This document shows, one piece after another, positions 14,281-15,736 of a stretch of DNA of 15,736 nucleotides; the first letter of the stretch is position 1; every line of letters starts with the position of its first letter. Location of the stretch: contig ONVJ01000021.1 of NCBI GenBank assembly GCA_900321265.1, positions 1 through 15,736 of the forward strand, in the 5' to 3' direction. The translations under genes were made by a program, and so were the position numbers. The DNA is from an uncultured Eubacteriales bacterium (GTDB taxonomy: Bacteria; Bacillota; Clostridia; Oscillospirales; CAG-272). The notes under the pieces were generated by a model. It saw nothing but the letters and a program-made list of their open reading frames with translations, searched no databases and was not told the DNA's origin.

Positions 14281-15736
14281 TTATTAGAATTGACGGCGAC
14301 ATAAACCGCTATTACATTCAGACTCTCTGCATGCTCTTCTTCCCGGGCGCCTCATTCCCGGAGGACGAGGAGCCGGCTCCCGGCGTCCCGGAGCTCAGCA
14401 TGTCGCTCAAAAAGACGGATACCGGCTGGACGGCGGTCACCGACGTTTCGCTCGACGGAAAGAACGCCCACGCCGAGAGGAGCCGTCAGTCGGGCGCCGA
14501 CATAAGCGAGGAAAGGTGCAAAAAGCTCGCGGTGGGCGACTCGGTCGTTTCCGCGCTAGGCGAGCTGATGGAATACCGGCCCTCCTGGGGAGTGCTGACC
14601 GGAGTGAGGCCCTCGAAGGTCGCGACCGAGTTCCTCAACTCGGGAACGAGCAAGACCAGAACGAAGAAGATCCTCACTCACGACTATCTCGTCATCCCCA
14701 AAAAGGCGGATCTGGCGGTCGCCGTCGCGCTGAACGAGCAGAGGATCATAGGAAAGCCTTCTCCGCGCGACTGCAGCCTCTACATATCCATTCCATTCTG
14801 TCCCTCGCGCTGCGCCTACTGCTCCTTCGTTTCATACACGTCGAAGAAGCTGCTCTCGCTCATCCCCGATTACGTAGTGCGTCTGCAGCGTGACATACAC
14901 GAGATGGTCTCGGTCATAAAGGAAAACGGTCTCAGGATAAGGACGGTCTATTTCGGGGGAGGAACTCCCTCGATCCTCGACTGCGATACACTGACCCGCC
15001 TGCTTGCCTTTGTCTCGGAGGAGCTCGGGGACAACCTCCCGGAGGAATACACCTTTGAGGCGGGGAGGCCCGACACGATAACCGCGGAAAAGCTTTCGGT
15101 GATGAAGAGGTTCGGTGTCGGAAGGATAAGCGTCAACCCGCAGACTCTCTGTCCCGACGTTCTCGAGGGGATCGGCAGGCATCACTCGGTCGAGGATTTC
15201 TACCGCGCCTACACCCTTGCCCGCGAGAGCGGGATCGGGATCGTCAACACCGATCTGATCGCAGGCTTGCCGGGGGACAGCTTCAAGACCTTCTCGGCTA
15301 CCGTCGACGGGATCGTCGCCCTCGCCCCCGAGAACATCACGGTCCACACCTTTTGCGTGAAGCGCTCGGCCGAGCTTAAGCTCTCCGAAAACATCTATTC
15401 GATGCGGGGGGGAGACGCAGGCAAATGCGTCGACTATTCCCAGATCAAGCTGCAGCAGGCGGGATACATACCCTATTACATGTACAGGCAGAAGAACACT
15501 GTCGGAAATTTCGAGAACGTCGGCTTCTCGGTGCCCGGTATGGAGGGCAGATACAACATCTATATGATGGAGGAGGTCCACTCGATCTTCGCCGTCGGCG
15601 CCGGCGCGGTCACTAAGTGCGTAAGGCTTGCCGGAGACGGGGCGGAGAAGACGGTGATACGCCGCTTCTTCAATCCCAAATATCCCTATGAATACCTCAG
15701 GGAGGAGAACTGCTCGGGACTTATCCGGGCGGTGAG
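14277..15736 (+). CDS. hemZ: HemZ-type radical SAM protein (coproporphyrinogen dehydrogenase family), 3' truncated
   Basis: An ATG overlapping the rel stop by 4 nt (ATGA) opens a frame that runs to the window edge (486 codons visible). It has a N-terminal part of about 165 residues typical of HemZ. The radical SAM cluster motif CPSRCAYC follows (Cys175, Cys179, Cys182), then YFGGGTPS and EAGRPDTIT. Near the visible end is RQKNTVGNFENVGFSVPG, a segment I associate with HemZ rather than HemN or HemW. The family is annotated as oxygen-independent coproporphyrinogen III oxidase, but many Clostridia that carry it seem to lack a complete haem pathway, so the true substrate may differ. It probably belongs to the recJ-rel operon. 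The C-terminus is outside the window. Confidence 0.9.
   Translation, partial: MIIRIDGDINRYYIQTLCMLFFPGASFPEDEEPAPGVPELSMSLKKTDTGWTAVTDVSLDGKNAHAERSRQSGADISEERCKKLAVGDSVVSALGELMEYRPSWGVLTGVRPSKVATEFLNSGTSKTRTKKILTHDYLVIPKKADLAVAVALNEQRIIGKPSPRDCSLYISIPFCPSRCAYCSFVSYTSKKLLSLIPDYVVRLQRDIHEMVSVIKENGLRIRTVYFGGGTPSILDCDTLTRLLAFVSEELGDNLPEEYTFEAGRPDTITAEKLSVMKRFGVGRISVNPQTLCPDVLEGIGRHHSVEDFYRAYTLARESGIGIVNTDLIAGLPGDSFKTFSATVDGIVALAPENITVHTFCVKRSAELKLSENIYSMRGGDAGKCVDYSQIKLQQAGYIPYYMYRQKNTVGNFENVGFSVPGMEGRYNIYMMEEVHSIFAVGAGAVTKCVRLAGDGAEKTVIRRFFNPKYPYEYLREENCSGLIRAV

Overview
This window looks like ordinary housekeeping chromosome from a GC-rich member of the Clostridia (Bacillota), perhaps an Oscillospirales/Ruminococcaceae-like gut lineage. 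The evidence is the gene content: a cdaA-cdaR pair, recJ next to a bifunctional rel, a HemZ-type radical SAM protein directly after rel, and a DUF6062-like gene next to a YtqB/MnmM methyltransferase. AAAGGAG-type ribosome binding sites and AT-rich sigma-A-like promoters between GC-rich genes fit this. Genus or species cannot be given from the sequence alone. I see no tRNA, rRNA, CRISPR array, insertion sequence, prophage or transfer signature.

Layout. (1) Positions 1-2286, plus strand: the tail of a small membrane protein gene, then a class B penicillin-binding protein. (2) 2302-2345: a long, nearly perfect hairpin that probably terminates transcription from both sides. (3) 5711-2371, minus strand: a three-gene cluster of a DUF6062-like Cys/His protein, an MnmM-type tRNA methyltransferase (4-nt overlap) and a membrane-anchored VanY-type D-Ala-D-Ala carboxypeptidase with an unusual long cytoplasmic part. 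(4) 5741-6720, plus: a divergently transcribed OGG1-type DNA glycosylase with its own promoter and terminator. (5) 6864-9547, plus: an extended -10 promoter overlapped by a 19-bp palindrome drives cdaA-cdaR and an RseC-like gene. (6) 9741 to the right edge, plus: recJ, rel and hemZ, with hemZ cut by the window end.

How the genes relate. Three relate to the cell envelope: the transpeptidase, the carboxypeptidase that would trim its substrate, and c-di-AMP synthesis, which is tied to turgor and wall homeostasis. Two make nucleotide second messengers, c-di-AMP (CdaA) and (p)ppGpp (Rel). Two act on DNA (OGG-type glycosylase, RecJ) and one on tRNA (MnmM). These look like neighbouring housekeeping operons rather than one integrated system.

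I did not find a convincing undescribed system. The observations most worth checking are the palindrome on the cdaA promoter, a repeated A-tract/T-tract terminator design, the carboxypeptidase architecture, the duplicated Cys/His module of the DUF6062-like protein, and RseC in place of the usual glmM after cdaR.
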